Notes: generated by a model from the letters alone, not told the origin. A stretch of DNA of 64,000 nt from Nocardioides kongjuensis (GCF_013409625.1 NZ_JACCBF010000001.1:1178001-1242000), one strand, 5' to 3'. Shown: positions 31,813 to 40,939, counted from the stretch's first letter. Numbers and translations: made by a program.

Positions 31813-32772
31813 ATGGCGTCCCCCGCAGTGGAGATCGAGGTCGAGAACCGCGTCGTGCGGGTGAGCAACCCGGACCGCGTCTACTTCCCGGAGATCGGCG
31901 CCACCAAGCTCGACCTCGTCGAGTACTACCTCGCCGTCGGCGACGGCATCGTCAACGCCCTGTGGGAGCGCCCGTGCATGCTGCACCGCTTCCCGAAGGG
32001 ACTCGACGGCGAGAAGGTCCATCAGAAGCGGCTCCCCGCCGGCGCGCCCGACTGGGTCGAGACCGTGCAGCTGTACTTCCCGCGCTGGAAGCGCACGGCC
32101 GACGAGCTGTGCGTGACCGAGCTGGCCTCGGTGATCTGGGCGGTGCAGATGTCGACCGTGGAGTTCCATCCGTGGAACAGCCGCCGTGGGGCCACCGAGG
32201 TGCCCGACGAGTGGCGCATCGACCTCGACCCCGGCCCGGCGTCGACGTACGACGACATCCGGCGCGTGGCTCACGTGGCCCACGAGGTGCTCGACGAGCT
32301 CGGTGCCGTCGGCTATCCCAAGACCAGCGGCAGCAAGGGGATCCACGTCTACGTCCGGATCAAGCCGGAGCTCGACCACAAGGGCGTGCGCCGAGCCGCA
32401 CTCGCCTTCGCCCGCGAGGTCGAGCGCCGCGCACCCGAGCTGGTCACCACCACCTGGTGGAAAAAGGACCGTGACCCGGCTGCGGTGTTCGTCGACTACA
32501 ACCAGAACGCCCGCGACCACACGATCGCGGCGGCGTACTCCGTGCGCGGCCTGCCCGATGCCCGCGTCTCCACGCCGATCCGCTGGGACGAGGTCGACGA
32601 CGCCGACCCGCGCGACTTCACGATCCGGACGGTGCCCGCCCGCTTCGCCGAGCTCGGCGACCTGCACCGCGACATCGACGACCACGTCTTCGACATCGCG
32701 CCGCTGGTGGAGTGGGCCGACCGGGACGACCTGCCCGCAGAGGAGGGTGACGACTCCCAGGTCAGGCGCTGA
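31813..32772 (+). CDS. stand-alone LigD-type polymerase/primase domain protein
   Basis: 319 residues consisting only of the archaeo-eukaryotic primase-like polymerase domain of LigD. The catalytic DxD is in WRIDLDPGP, the nucleotide-binding S-x-H region is KTSGSKGIHVYVRI, and FVDYNQNARDHTIAAAYSVR is the conserved C-terminal motif with the third acidic residue. No ligase or phosphoesterase domain and no ku gene lie adjacent. Mycobacteria have similar PolD paralogs outside LigD. It could act in gap filling or ribonucleotide insertion. TACCCT eight bases before the ATG is a possible leaderless -10. Confidence 0.88.
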   Translation: MASPAVEIEVENRVVRVSNPDRVYFPEIGATKLDLVEYYLAVGDGIVNALWERPCMLHRFPKGLDGEKVHQKRLPAGAPDWVETVQLYFPRWKRTADELCVTELASVIWAVQMSTVEFHPWNSRRGATEVPDEWRIDLDPGPASTYDDIRRVAHVAHEVLDELGAVGYPKTSGSKGIHVYVRIKPELDHKGVRRAALAFAREVERRAPELVTTTWWKKDRDPAAVFVDYNQNARDHTIAAAYSVRGLPDARVSTPIRWDEVDDADPRDFTIRTVPARFAELGDLHRDIDDHVFDIAPLVEWADRDDLPAEEGDDSQVRR

Positions 32773-32995
32773 GCGGCTGGACGGGCTGGTCGCCCCGGTC
32801 CGGGTCCTCGAGGGCGGCCCGCAGGTCGCGTGCGTGGGCGTGCAGGATCACCGCGGCGAAGCCGTTGCCGCAGGCCTCCTCGTGGTCCGCCTCGCGGTCC
32901 CACTCGTCGGCGAGCCGACGGGCCTCGGCCCGCGGGTCGGTCAGCAGCTCACGTGCGGCGGCCCGCTTGCGGGCCTCGCTGTTCATCATGGGCAT
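32762..32995 (-). CDS. small actinobacterial hypothetical protein
   Basis: 77 residues, charged and probably helical: MPMMNSEARKRAAARELL, then a middle part rich in Glu, Asp and His (EWDREADHEEACGNGFAAVI). GGGGAGG lies six bases upstream of ATG 32995. Its 3' end overlaps the LigD-like gene by 11 bases in convergent orientation. I do not recognise the family, but the ribosome-binding site and normal codon use support a real gene. Confidence 0.6.
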   Translation of the reverse strand: MPMMNSEARKRAAARELLTDPRAEARRLADEWDREADHEEACGNGFAAVILHAHARDLRAALEDPDRGDQPVQPLSA

Positions 32996-33096
32996 CGGGT
33001 GCCTCCCCCCAAAGAGTGCTGTGCCTTCCATCATCGTCCGAATCCGGCCGCAGTGAAGGGGAAACACCCGATCGCCGGGACATCGGTCGCGGCGCG

Positions 33097-33528
33097 TCAG
33101 GCCGGCTCGTCGTCCCAGGCGACGGCGCTGATCCGCCAGCCGTCCTCCGTCCGCACGAGCTGCAGCGACTTGGTCCCGGCGCCGGCCATCGCCACGCCGT
33201 CGCGGCGCCACGACTTCGCGTACCCGCACCACACCTGGGCGATGTCGCCGAACCGGTCGACCCGCGCGTGCACCGCCCACTCGCGGAAGTCCGCCAGCGT
33301 CCCGCTTCCGAGCAGGGACACGCGCGGCGCGATGAACGACTCGACGTCGTACGACGCCCGCGTGGCGCCGGCCGTGCTCACCAGCAGCGCCTCGGGCAGC
33401 AGCACGGCGCGCAGGTCGTCGGCGCGCGCGGCTGCCTCGGGGCCGCTCACGAACGCGGCGAAGAAGCGGTCCACGACCGCGCGGATCTCCCGGTCGTCGC
33501 TCTCCTCGGCAGGCATGCCCACGATCAT
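33097..33528 (-). CDS. SnoaL/NTF2-like protein
   Basis: 143 residues. [16 protein letters not shown] at the N-terminus, a central [14 protein letters not shown], and a C-terminal [21 protein letters not shown] strand pair match the cone-shaped NTF2/SnoaL fold (DUF4440-like). Such proteins bind small hydrophobic ligands or act as isomerase-like enzymes. No catalytic residues can be named. ATG 33516 (MPAEESDD) is an alternative start. It runs divergently from rpe. Confidence 0.7.
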   Translation of the reverse strand: MIVGMPAEESDDREIRAVVDRFFAAFVSGPEAAARADDLRAVLLPEALLVSTAGATRASYDVESFIAPRVSLLGSGTLADFREWAVHARVDRFGDIAQVWCGYAKSWRRDGVAMAGAGTKSLQLVRTEDGWRISAVAWDDEPA

Positions 33529-33563
33529 GCCCGAACGGCCGTCCTCTCCTAGACTGGCCGCCC

Positions 33564-34229
33564 GTGGGCCACATCCAGATCACCCCGTCGATCCTCAACT
33601 CCGACTTCGCGCGGCTCGGTGAGGAGGTCGCCCGGATCCCCGGTGCCGACTGGGTGCACGTCGACGTCATGGACAACCACTTCGTGCCGAACCTGACCTT
33701 CGGGCCGGCCATGGTCGAGGCGCTGGCACGGGTCAGCCCGGTTCCGCTCGACGCGCACCTGATGATCGACGACGCCGACCGCAACGCGCCGGCGTACGTC
33801 GAGGCGGGGTGCGGCTCGGTCACCTTCCACGTCGAGGCGGCGAAGGCGCCGGTGCGGCTGGCCCGCGAGATCCGCGCGGCCGGTGCGCGGGCGTCGATGG
33901 CGCTCAAGCCCGCCACGCCGATCGAGCCCTACGAGGACCTCCTCGCCGAGCTCGACATGGTGCTGATCATGACCGTCGAGCCGGGCTTCGGCGGCCAGAA
34001 GTTCCTCGACCTGTGCCTGCCCAAGATCCGCCGGGCCCGCGCGCTGATGGACAAGCACGGCGTCGAGACCTGGCTCCAGGTCGACGGCGGCGTGTCGCTG
34101 GAGACCATCGAGCGCTGCGCCGAGGCGGGCGCCGACGTCTTCGTCGCAGGCTCGGCCGTGTACTCGGCCGAGGACCCCGACGCCATGGTCGCCGCGCTGC
34201 GGGCCAAGGCCGACGCCGCGCGTTCCTAG
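33564..34229 (+). CDS. rpe: ribulose-phosphate 3-epimerase
   Basis: Interconverts ribulose 5-phosphate and xylulose 5-phosphate. TIM barrel of 221 residues: [16 protein letters not shown], the metal and catalytic [38 protein letters not shown], and [13 protein letters not shown] with the catalytic Asp. The GTG start is eight bases after TAGACT, so it is probably leaderless. It stands alone and is not linked to a pentose-phosphate operon here. Confidence 0.96.
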   Translation: MGHIQITPSILNSDFARLGEEVARIPGADWVHVDVMDNHFVPNLTFGPAMVEALARVSPVPLDAHLMIDDADRNAPAYVEAGCGSVTFHVEAAKAPVRLAREIRAAGARASMALKPATPIEPYEDLLAELDMVLIMTVEPGFGGQKFLDLCLPKIRRARALMDKHGVETWLQVDGGVSLETIERCAEAGADVFVAGSAVYSAEDPDAMVAALRAKADAARS

Positions 34230-34232
34230 CCC

Positions 34233-34823
34233 TCAGAGGTCGGGCGGCGCCCCGACCTCGACGGGGACGTCGGGCCGATGGGCGCCGACCCAGGCCAGCA
34301 CCTCGTGCAGCGGCTCGAGCGCGGCCGCCCCGATCACCACGGTCAGCGCCGCCGCGGGCGCAGAGATGCCGAACGACCGCGCCAGGTCCGCGCTGATCGC
34401 CGGCGTTCCGTGCAGCGTGACGTCGCCGTCGTGCCGGGCGACGAACCGCAGCACCGGCAGGTGGATCGCCTCCTCGACGTACGGCGGCACGATCTCCCAC
34501 CAGTGCACCTCGACCAGGGCCACGTCGGGCCAGGTGACCAGCGCGGAGACGTCCGCGCCGCGCACCGTGACGCCGATCCCGTCCAGGGTCACGTCGGTGG
34601 CCTGATGGAGCCGGGCCCGGGTGCCTGCCAACCGGCGCACACCCCAGCCGAGGACGACCAGGCCGGCGAGAGCGAGCATCAACGCGTTCAGGCGGTCGTA
34701 CGTGTCCAGGCGCCGGCTGGCGATCGCAGCCAGGGGAGCGACGAGCAGCACGCCCCCGACGACGACGGCGGCCACCGCACTGCGCGGCCGGCCGCCGGCC
34801 GCGGCGGGCAACCGGACGTCCAT
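34233..34823 (-). CDS. two-TM membrane protein of unknown function
   Basis: 196 residues from ATG 34823. Two hydrophobic segments near the N-terminus (SAVAAVVVGGVLLVAPLAAI and LNALMLALAGLVVLGWGVRRL) form a hairpin, followed by a cytosolic PH-like domain (DVTLDGIGVTVRGADVSALVTWPDVALVEV) as seen in bacterial PH domain proteins. Function unknown. It is convergent with rpe (three bases between stops) and divergent from the MOSC gene. Confidence 0.65.
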   Translation of the reverse strand: MDVRLPAAAGGRPRSAVAAVVVGGVLLVAPLAAIASRRLDTYDRLNALMLALAGLVVLGWGVRRLAGTRARLHQATDVTLDGIGVTVRGADVSALVTWPDVALVEVHWWEIVPPYVEEAIHLPVLRFVARHDGDVTLHGTPAISADLARSFGISAPAAALTVVIGAAALEPLHEVLAWVGAHRPDVPVEVGAPPDL

Positions 34824-34856
34824 GCCCGGCACCCTAGGCCCTCTAGCCTTGGCTGC

Positions 34857-35324
34857 ATGGACCACCCGCCCGTCGTCGCCGCGATCCACCTCGCGAAGGC
34901 CAGCCGACTGCCGATGCAGTCGAAGGAGGAGGTCGAGGTGGAGGCCGGGCGCGGGATCGTGGGCGACCGGTACCACGGCACGAAGCACCGCCACGTCACC
35001 GTGCAGAGCCGGGAGACGCTCGACGAGGCGGCCGCGTCCTACGGGCGGCCGGTGCCGAGCGAGCTGACCAGGCGCAACCTGACGATCAGCCACGGCGTCG
35101 TCCCGCGGGAGCCCGGCACCAGGATCCGGGTCGGCGAGGTGCTGCTCGAGGTGGTGCGGGTCGCAGCGCCGTGCAAGCTGCTCGACGACACGATCGGCGC
35201 CGGAGCGCAAGTTGCGCTCCGGCGGCGGGCCGGGACTGTGTTCCGCGTGCTCGACGGCGGCACCATCCGGGTCGGTGACCCGGTCGAGCTGGAGGTCAGC
35301 TCTCCAGAGCAGCGTCCAGCGTGA
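34857..35324 (+). CDS. MOSC-domain protein
   Basis: 155 residues, a single MOSC domain as in the C-terminus of molybdenum cofactor sulfurase. GIVGDRYHG, LTRRNLTISHG and the conserved Cys in RVAAPCKLLDD are the family marks. It may transfer sulfur or detoxify N-hydroxylated compounds with a molybdenum cofactor (family knowledge). TAGCCT seven bases upstream suggests a leaderless mRNA. The 3' end overlaps the convergent OsmC gene by 29 bases. Confidence 0.85.
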   Translation: MDHPPVVAAIHLAKASRLPMQSKEEVEVEAGRGIVGDRYHGTKHRHVTVQSRETLDEAAASYGRPVPSELTRRNLTISHGVVPREPGTRIRVGEVLLEVVRVAAPCKLLDDTIGAGAQVALRRRAGTVFRVLDGGTIRVGDPVELEVSSPEQRPA

Positions 35325-35736
35325 TCTCGGTGCCGGTGAGCGCCTTGCTCACCGGGCAGCCCGCCTTGGCGGTGGCCGCCGCGGTGGCGAAGCCGGCCTC
35401 GTCGAGGCCGTCGACCTCGCCACGGACCGTGATCTTCACGCCGGTGATCCGGACGCCGCCGTCCGGGTCCGGGCCGAGGGTGACGTCGGCCTGGACGTCG
35501 AGCGCGATCGGCGTGCCGCCGGCCTTGGCGATCTCGTTCGACAGCGACATGGCGTAGCACGCCGAGTGCGCCGCGCCGATGAGCTCCTCCGGGCTGGTCG
35601 TCCCGTCGGCGTCCTCGGCTGCCCGCTTCGGGAAGGAGACGTCGAAGGTGCCGGCACCCGAGGAGGTCAGCTCGACCTGTCCGGTGCCGTCCTGGAGGCC
35701 GCCGTTCCAAGCGGTGCGTCCGGTGCGAGTGGGCAT
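35296..35736 (-). CDS. OsmC-family peroxiredoxin
   Basis: 146 residues from ATG 35736, with GGAGG upstream. The two redox cysteines are in HSACYAMSLSNEI and KAGCPVSKALTG, with the usual Arg/Glu region TTSPEELIGAA. It reduces organic hydroperoxides with thiol or lipoyl partners in the cytosol. The N-terminal MPTRTGRTAWNGGLQDG is typical of OsmC rather than Ohr. Repeat copy 5 lies just upstream. Confidence 0.93.
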   Translation of the reverse strand: MPTRTGRTAWNGGLQDGTGQVELTSSGAGTFDVSFPKRAAEDADGTTSPEELIGAAHSACYAMSLSNEIAKAGGTPIALDVQADVTLGPDPDGGVRITGVKITVRGEVDGLDEAGFATAAATAKAGCPVSKALTGTEITLDAALES

Positions 35737-35760
35737 GCGAATCCTCCGTAGAACAGGTGT

Positions 35761-35822
35761 CGATTGGGCAGAGACTGCACGTTTCTGGCCCCAATTGTTG
35801 CGGTTTGGGACCAAACCGCAAC
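35761..35822 (+). repeat. paired-palindrome intergenic repeat, copy 5
   Basis: Box B CGATTGGGCAGAGACTGCA starts at 35761 and box A is the 26-base palindrome at 35797-35822, identical to copies 2 and 3. Offset 36, total 62 bases. It lies between the MaoC hydratase stop and the OsmC start. Confidence 0.9.
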
Positions 35823-35835
35823 GCCCACGCCCGAC

Positions 35836-36723
35836 TCAGGCCAGCGACAGCACGCAGTCCGCGAGGACGGGCGACCCGTCGCGCTCGCCACCGGCGATGC
35901 TCGCCGAGGCGATGATCGCGTCACCCTCGCGCCAGCCGGCGACCCGGATCGTCTCGCCCGGGAACACCACGCCGGCGAACCGGCCGGTGAACCCGCCGAC
36001 CTGGGTCGCGTCGCCGCCGAGCAGGCCGTCGGTGAGCTCGCGCAGCACGATGCCGTAGGAGCACAGCCCGTGCAGGATCGGTGCGGGGAAACCGGCGGCT
36101 TTCGCGAAGCCCGGGTCGGCGTGCAGCGGGTTGCGGTCACCGCACAGGCGGTAGAGGAGGGCCTGCTGCGGCGTCACGGCGTACGACGACACGTGGTCCG
36201 CGTCCCGCGCGGGCACCACGACGGGCGTCGCGTTGCCGCGGTCACCGCCCCAGCCGCCCTCGCCCTTGACGAAGATCGACGAGCGGACCCGCCACAGCTC
36301 CTCGCCCGTCCCGTCGGGACCGGCCGTCGCCACACCCTCCTGCCAGATCACGGCCGCCTTGCCCTTGTCCCACACGTCGGTCAGCGTGGTGCGCACGGTC
36401 GCCGTGCCCGCGGTGGGCAGCGGGCCGGAGACGGAGATCGCCTGCGAGCCGTGGACCACCTGCGCGAGGTTGATGTCGCACCCGGGCAGGTCGAGCGGCG
36501 GCGGGTCGGTCTCGTGGAAGGTCGGGGCGACGACGCCGAAGGACGGCAGCACCTGCAGGGCCGCGTCGTCGAGGGTGTAGCGGAGCGCGGAGGCCGACAG
36601 GTTGTCGCCGGCGCGCGAGCCCGCGCCGATCCCGAGGTGGTAGAGCAGGACGTCGGACTCGGTCCACGAGAAGGTGCGGGAGCCGAGGTCGGCCCCGATC
36701 GCGACGGACGGGTCGATCGGCAT
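35836..36723 (-). CDS. MaoC-like (hydratase 2) enoyl-CoA hydratase of steroid metabolism
   Basis: 295 residues with a double hot-dog arrangement. The C-terminal half has the hydratase-2 motif DRNPLHADPGFAKAAGF followed by PILHGLCSYG; the N-terminal half is the degenerate hot-dog. It overlaps the kstD stop (TGATG), so the two are cotranslated. In Mycobacterium tuberculosis a MaoC-type hydratase (Rv3538 region) also sits beside kstD, where it is linked to sterol side-chain beta-oxidation. The substrate is likely a steroid or side-chain enoyl-CoA (inference). Confidence 0.85.
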   Translation of the reverse strand: MPIDPSVAIGADLGSRTFSWTESDVLLYHLGIGAGSRAGDNLSASALRYTLDDAALQVLPSFGVVAPTFHETDPPPLDLPGCDINLAQVVHGSQAISVSGPLPTAGTATVRTTLTDVWDKGKAAVIWQEGVATAGPDGTGEELWRVRSSIFVKGEGGWGGDRGNATPVVVPARDADHVSSYAVTPQQALLYRLCGDRNPLHADPGFAKAAGFPAPILHGLCSYGIVLRELTDGLLGGDATQVGGFTGRFAGVVFPGETIRVAGWREGDAIIASASIAGGERDGSPVLADCVLSLA

Positions 36724-38384
36724 CAGCTGTTCTCCTTCGCGATGTCCTCGGCGGCCAGGTAGCCGAACACGATGGCGGGCCCGATGGTGCCGCCGGGACC
36801 GGGGTAGGTGTTGCCCATGACGGCCGACGAGACGTTGCCGGCGGCGTACAGGCCGGGGATCACCGAGCCGTCCTCGCGCAGCACCCGGGCACGCTCGTCG
36901 GTAACCAGGCCGCCCTTCGTGCCGAGGTCGCCGGGGACGATCTTGACCGCGTAGAACGGACCCTTCTCGATCGCCGCGAGCGAGCAGTTCGGCTTGACGG
37001 TCGGGTCGGAGTAGTACTTGTCGTACGCCGACTCGCCACGGTGGAAGTCCTCGTCGACGCCCGAGCGGGCGAAGCCGTTGAAGCGCGCGACCGTCGCGTC
37101 CAGCGAGCCGGACGGCAGGCCGATCTCGGCGGCCAGCTCCTCGAGCGTGTCGGCACGGGTGACGACGCCCTCCTTGTACCAGCGGCCGGGGAAGGGCTGG
37201 CGGCCGGCGACACCGGCGAACAGGTAGCGGTTGCGGTAGGTCTGGTCGAAGACCATGTACGACGGCACGTGGTCCACGCCGGTGGCCTGCCCCTTGTAGA
37301 TCTCGTGGGTGGCCTCGACGTAGGGGAGTGCCTCGTTCATGTAGCGCACGCCGAGGGAGTTCACGATGATCGAGCCGGGCAGGTTGCGCTCGGCCAGGCA
37401 GAACCACGCGCGACCCGGCAGCGGGATGGTCGGTCCCCACCAGGCGTCGTCGAGCAGGTCGGTGGCGGCACCCGCCGCCGTACCGGCCAGCAGGCCGGCG
37501 CCGGTGTTGGACGCCGCACCGGTGGACCAGGCCGCGGACGTCGGCTGGGGGAGGAACTTCTCGCGCAGCTCCTGGCTGTGCTCGAAGCCGCCCGAGCCGA
37601 GGATCACGCCTCGCTCGGCCCGGATCTCGCGGCGCTGGCCGCCGGACTCCACCGCGACGCCGACCACGCGGCCGTCCTCGACGAGCAGGTCGAGGAGCGC
37701 GGTGTCGTAGACGACCGGTACGCCGGCGTCGGCCAGGCCCTTGCGCAGCCCGATGGCGATGGCGTTGCCCATCGCGAACATCTTCTTGCCCGTGAGGATG
37801 GCGAGCAGCCGCTTGACCATCACCTTGATCATGGTCAGCGGGCCGCGGATCGTGCGCAGGCCGAGGCTGAGCTTGCGGAAGTCGGCCTGGGTGACGATCA
37901 GGTTGGCCGGCGCCTTGGTGTACGGCGGGTGCAGCCGGTCGAGCTCCTCGCCGAGGAAGCGCGCATCCATCGGGACCGGCTCGACGCTGCGCCCGCGCGG
38001 GCGGCCGCCGGGCTGCTCGGGCAGGTAGTCGGCGTACTCCGGCACCCAGGTGAACCTCAGCGGGGTCTTCTCCTTGAGGAAGTCGAGGACCTCCGGGCCG
38101 CGGTCGAGGTAGGTGTCGCGGCGCACCTTCGGCACGACGTCGCCCACGATGGAGTCGAGGTAGGTCTTCGCCGCGTCGCGGTCGCCCTCGTCGACCTGGC
38201 CGGCCGCCCGCAGTGCGTAGTTGCCGGGGATCCACACCCCGCCGCCGGAGCGCGCGGTCGAGCCGCCGAAGTGGCCGCTCTTCTCGACCAGGACCGTGTC
38301 GAGGCCCTGGTGGGCCGCGGCGAGGGCGGCCGACATGCCGGCACCGCCGGCGCCGACCACGACGACGTCGTAGGAGTCCTTCAT
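36723..38384 (-). CDS. kstD: 3-ketosteroid delta1-dehydrogenase
   Basis: Introduces the C1-C2 double bond in ring A (for example AD to ADD), the trigger for ring B opening. 553 residues with N-terminal FAD motif VVVVGAGGAGMSAALAA, FGGSTARSGGGVWIPGN, and C-terminal GNVSSAVMGNTYPGPGGTIG, where the Tyr and Gly correspond to the catalytic pair of Rhodococcus KstD1 (Y487, G491). An upstream open frame continues antisense to the next gene; ATG 38384 is chosen since the FAD motif starts within 12 residues. A KstR-type operator overlaps its predicted -10. Confidence 0.94.
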   Translation of the reverse strand: MKDSYDVVVVGAGGAGMSAALAAAHQGLDTVLVEKSGHFGGSTARSGGGVWIPGNYALRAAGQVDEGDRDAAKTYLDSIVGDVVPKVRRDTYLDRGPEVLDFLKEKTPLRFTWVPEYADYLPEQPGGRPRGRSVEPVPMDARFLGEELDRLHPPYTKAPANLIVTQADFRKLSLGLRTIRGPLTMIKVMVKRLLAILTGKKMFAMGNAIAIGLRKGLADAGVPVVYDTALLDLLVEDGRVVGVAVESGGQRREIRAERGVILGSGGFEHSQELREKFLPQPTSAAWSTGAASNTGAGLLAGTAAGAATDLLDDAWWGPTIPLPGRAWFCLAERNLPGSIIVNSLGVRYMNEALPYVEATHEIYKGQATGVDHVPSYMVFDQTYRNRYLFAGVAGRQPFPGRWYKEGVVTRADTLEELAAEIGLPSGSLDATVARFNGFARSGVDEDFHRGESAYDKYYSDPTVKPNCSLAAIEKGPFYAVKIVPGDLGTKGGLVTDERARVLREDGSVIPGLYAAGNVSSAVMGNTYPGPGGTIGPAIVFGYLAAEDIAKENS

Positions 38385-38393
38385 GGCCAAAAC

Positions 38394-38407
38394 TGTAACA
38401 GGTTCTA
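38394..38407. promoter_or_regulatory. KstR-type operator of kstD (and possibly the RTX genes)
   Basis: TGTAACAGGTTCTA matches the published KstR motif TnnAACnnGTTnnA at every defined position. On the minus strand TACAGT (38397-38392) is a plausible -10 seven bases before the kstD ATG and overlaps the operator. The divergent RTX gene starts 83 bases away. Confidence 0.85.
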
Positions 38408-38489
38408 GTTGCACCGGGGGTTTGCCCCGTCGTGGGGCGGGCACGTGCCGGATGCACCATCCGTCACAACTCCGTCTTGGGGGAAACAC

Positions 38490-39596
38490 ATGAAGAAGAT
38501 GAATGCACTCGGGTGCGCGTTCGCCGCGACGCTCGTCCTCGGCACCGCGGCGCCCGCGCTCGCGGCCGACCTCGTCGGCACGCCGAAGAAGGACAAGATC
38601 GTCGGCACCGCCGATGCGGACCAGATCCTGGGCCTGGGCGGCAACGACAAGCTCTGGGGCGGCGAGGGCGACGACCGCATCGAGGGTGGCGTCGGCAAGG
38701 ACAGGATCTACGGCGGCAACGGCGACGACTTCCCCCTCCTGGGCGGCGACGGCAACGACAAGGTCTTCGGCGAGGGCGGGAACGACAACATCGAGGGCGG
38801 CCTCGGCAACGACAAGATCAACACGGGCGACGGCGGCGACTCGGCGACCGGTGGCGAGGGCAACGACAAGATCCGCTCGGGCAACGGTGACCCCTCCCGG
38901 CCCGACGCCGACAGGGGCGGCTACCGCGGCTCCTACCTCAGTGGCGACGGCGGCAAGGACAAGCTGTGGGGCGGGTTCGGCAACGACAGCCTCTACGGCG
39001 GCGACGACAACGACAAGCTGAGTGGTTCCGAGGGCCAGGACTACCTCGACGGCGGCACCGGCAACGACAAGCTCAAGGCCGGCGGCGGCAACGACAACCT
39101 CTACGGCGACTCCGGTGAGGACAAGCTCAAGGGCGGCCCCGGCAACGACAACCTGTCCGGCGGCCCCGGCGCGGACAAGGTCGTCGGCGGCCCCGGCGAC
39201 GACAGCTTCTGGGAGGAGGCAGGCGAGGGCGACGTGATCAAGGGTGGTGCCGGCAACGACAAGCTCGGCGACCCCGAGGGCGGCTACCTGCACGGCCTGG
39301 TGAAGGCATTGGCGGGCGCCGGCGACGACGTCATCGTGATCGCCGACCCGGTCCCGGGCACCGTCGTCAAGCCGGGTGCCGGCAACGACAAGGTGTACGT
39401 CAAGAACGCCTTCAAGGGCATGAAGATCACCTGTGGCGCTGGCCTCGACACGATCTACTTCAACGTCAAGGCGAAGAAGGTCAAAACCAAGGGCTGCGAG
39501 AGCGTGGTCTACGGCAAGGATGCCTTCCACTGGGACGCCGAGGGCGCCCAGCCGGTCTGGTGGCGGGCGATGGTCGAGGGCCGTCAGGCTCCCTGA
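38490..39596 (+). CDS. secreted RTX-type calcium-binding repeat protein 1
   Basis: 368 residues. The Sec signal peptide MKKMNALGCAFAATLVLGTA ends near APALA-AD. From residue 30 to about 280 there are many nonapeptide-like repeats, GG.GNDKL/GGDGNDKVFG, the GGxGxDxUx calcium beta-roll motif. The C-terminal 80 residues are unlike the repeats and conserved with the next two genes, including KPGAGNDKVYVKN, two Cys, and the C-terminal KGCESVVYGKDAFHWD. Preceded by TTGGGGG. No type I secretion genes are nearby, so export is by Sec. Function unknown; a surface or matrix role is possible. Confidence 0.85.
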   Translation: MKKMNALGCAFAATLVLGTAAPALAADLVGTPKKDKIVGTADADQILGLGGNDKLWGGEGDDRIEGGVGKDRIYGGNGDDFPLLGGDGNDKVFGEGGNDNIEGGLGNDKINTGDGGDSATGGEGNDKIRSGNGDPSRPDADRGGYRGSYLSGDGGKDKLWGGFGNDSLYGGDDNDKLSGSEGQDYLDGGTGNDKLKAGGGNDNLYGDSGEDKLKGGPGNDNLSGGPGADKVVGGPGDDSFWEEAGEGDVIKGGAGNDKLGDPEGGYLHGLVKALAGAGDDVIVIADPVPGTVVKPGAGNDKVYVKNAFKGMKITCGAGLDTIYFNVKAKKVKTKGCESVVYGKDAFHWDAEGAQPVWWRAMVEGRQAP

Positions 39597-39615
39597 TCAC
39601 CTGAGCACGGCCTGC

Positions 39616-39645
39616 GGGGCGTCGGACCTTCGGGTCCGGCGCCCC
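39616..39645 (+). terminator. hairpin after RTX-type gene 1
   Basis: GGGGCGTCGGACC (39616-39628), loop TTCG, GGTCCGGCGCCCC (39633-39645); one T-G pair. Nearly the same arms recur after the third gene at 42106-42140. Confidence 0.8.
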
Positions 39646-39772
39646 GTTCGCGTGCCGGGATGCCGGAGCGAGCCGCGGGGGTGAGCGGCTCCGTGCTGGG
39701 TAGGTTGTCCGAGCGCCGGAGGCATCGGTCCTGTCGGCGAGCACATCCTCTCGCTATGTCTTGGGAGTTCAC

Positions 39773-40894
39773 ATGAGGAAGATCAACGCGGTCGGGTGCG
39801 CCCTCGTGGCCACCCTGGCGGTCGGAGCGACCGCGCCGGCGTTCGCGCAGGACTTCGTCGGTACGCCGAGGAAGAACAGGATCGTCGGTACGCCCGGCAA
39901 CGACCAGGTCCTCGGTCTCGGGGGCAAGGACAGGCTCTACGGCGGCGACGGCAACGACCGGATCGAGGGTGGCGCCGGCAACGACCGGATCCACGGTGGC
40001 AACGGCGACGACTACCCGCTGCTGGGCGGTGACGGCAAGGACCGGATCTTCGGCGAGGCCGGTGCCGACGAGATCCTCGGCGGAGCGGGCAACGACCGCA
40101 TCGACACGGGCGACGGTGCCGACCGGGCCTACGGCAACGAGGGCGACGACCGGATGCGGTCGGGCAACGGCGACCCCACCCGCGTGATCACGACGGGCAA
40201 CAACGTTCCGATCGGGTACGAGGGGGCGACCATGTCGGGCGAGTCGGGCAACGACCGGCTCATCGGCGGCGCCGGCAACGACTCGCTCTACGGTGGCGAG
40301 GACGACGACCGTCTCAAGGGGCGCGGCAGCGAGGACTACCTCGAAGGTGGTGGCGGCGACGACCGGCTCCTCGGCGGCGACGGCAACGACTACCTGATCG
40401 ACGACGACTACGAGACCCTCGGGAGCGGTGACGACGTCCTCAGGGGCGGCGCCGGGAACGACGGCTTCGAGGTCTACTCCGGTCGCGACAAGGCTGTCGG
40501 TGGAGCCGGCGACGACGACTTCTTCAGCTTCGGCGCGGGTGAGGACGATCTGTTCAAGGGTGGGGCCGGCAACGACCGGTTCGGCTACAGCACCCAGCCG
40601 CTCAGTGGCCTGTTCAAGGCGGTCGGCGGCGGGGGCGACGACACCTTCTACGTCGGCGACCTCGACCGCGACGCCGTGGTCAGGCCGGGCGCGGGCAACG
40701 ACAAGGTCTACGTCAAGAACCCGGTCAAGGGCATGCGGATCACCTGCGGCAAGGGTGCCGACACCGTCTACTTCAACATCAGGGTCAAGAAGGTGCGGAC
40801 CAAGGGCTGCGAGAGCGTCGTCTACGGCAACGACGCCTTCCACTACGACCCCGACGGTTCCGTCCCGCTGCGCCACCGTCCCTCGCGCGGCTGA
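39773..40894 (+). CDS. secreted RTX-type calcium-binding repeat protein 2
   Basis: 373 residues, paralog of the neighbours on both sides. Signal peptide MRKINAVGCALVATLAVGAT with cleavage near AFA-QD. Beta-roll repeats of the GGAGNDRIHGGNGDD type fill residues 35-290, ending in a conserved C-terminal module with KGCESVVYGNDAFHYD. Start ATG 39773 is preferred over 39761 because GGGAG lies at proper spacing and the N-terminus then aligns with the paralogs. The long middle segment containing DDDYETLGSGDD differs from copy 1, so divergence is older than a recent duplication. Confidence 0.85.
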   Translation: MRKINAVGCALVATLAVGATAPAFAQDFVGTPRKNRIVGTPGNDQVLGLGGKDRLYGGDGNDRIEGGAGNDRIHGGNGDDYPLLGGDGKDRIFGEAGADEILGGAGNDRIDTGDGADRAYGNEGDDRMRSGNGDPTRVITTGNNVPIGYEGATMSGESGNDRLIGGAGNDSLYGGEDDDRLKGRGSEDYLEGGGGDDRLLGGDGNDYLIDDDYETLGSGDDVLRGGAGNDGFEVYSGRDKAVGGAGDDDFFSFGAGEDDLFKGGAGNDRFGYSTQPLSGLFKAVGGGGDDTFYVGDLDRDAVVRPGAGNDKVYVKNPVKGMRITCGKGADTVYFNIRVKKVRTKGCESVVYGNDAFHYDPDGSVPLRHRPSRG

Positions 40895-40939
40895 CGCCGC
40901 CCGCATGACGTACGTCGACCACGACTCTTGGGAGAACAG

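Noticed and set aside
34233..34823. Extension of the minus-strand membrane protein to a 325-residue form.
   Set aside because: The longer frame runs antisense through the MOSC gene; ATG 34823 gives a sensible two-TM N-terminus.
36723..39530. A 935-codon minus-strand open frame joining kstD to sequence antisense of RTX gene 1.
   Set aside because: KstD homology starts at ATG 38384 with the FAD motif. The upstream part is a stop-poor antisense frame of a high-GC repeat gene.
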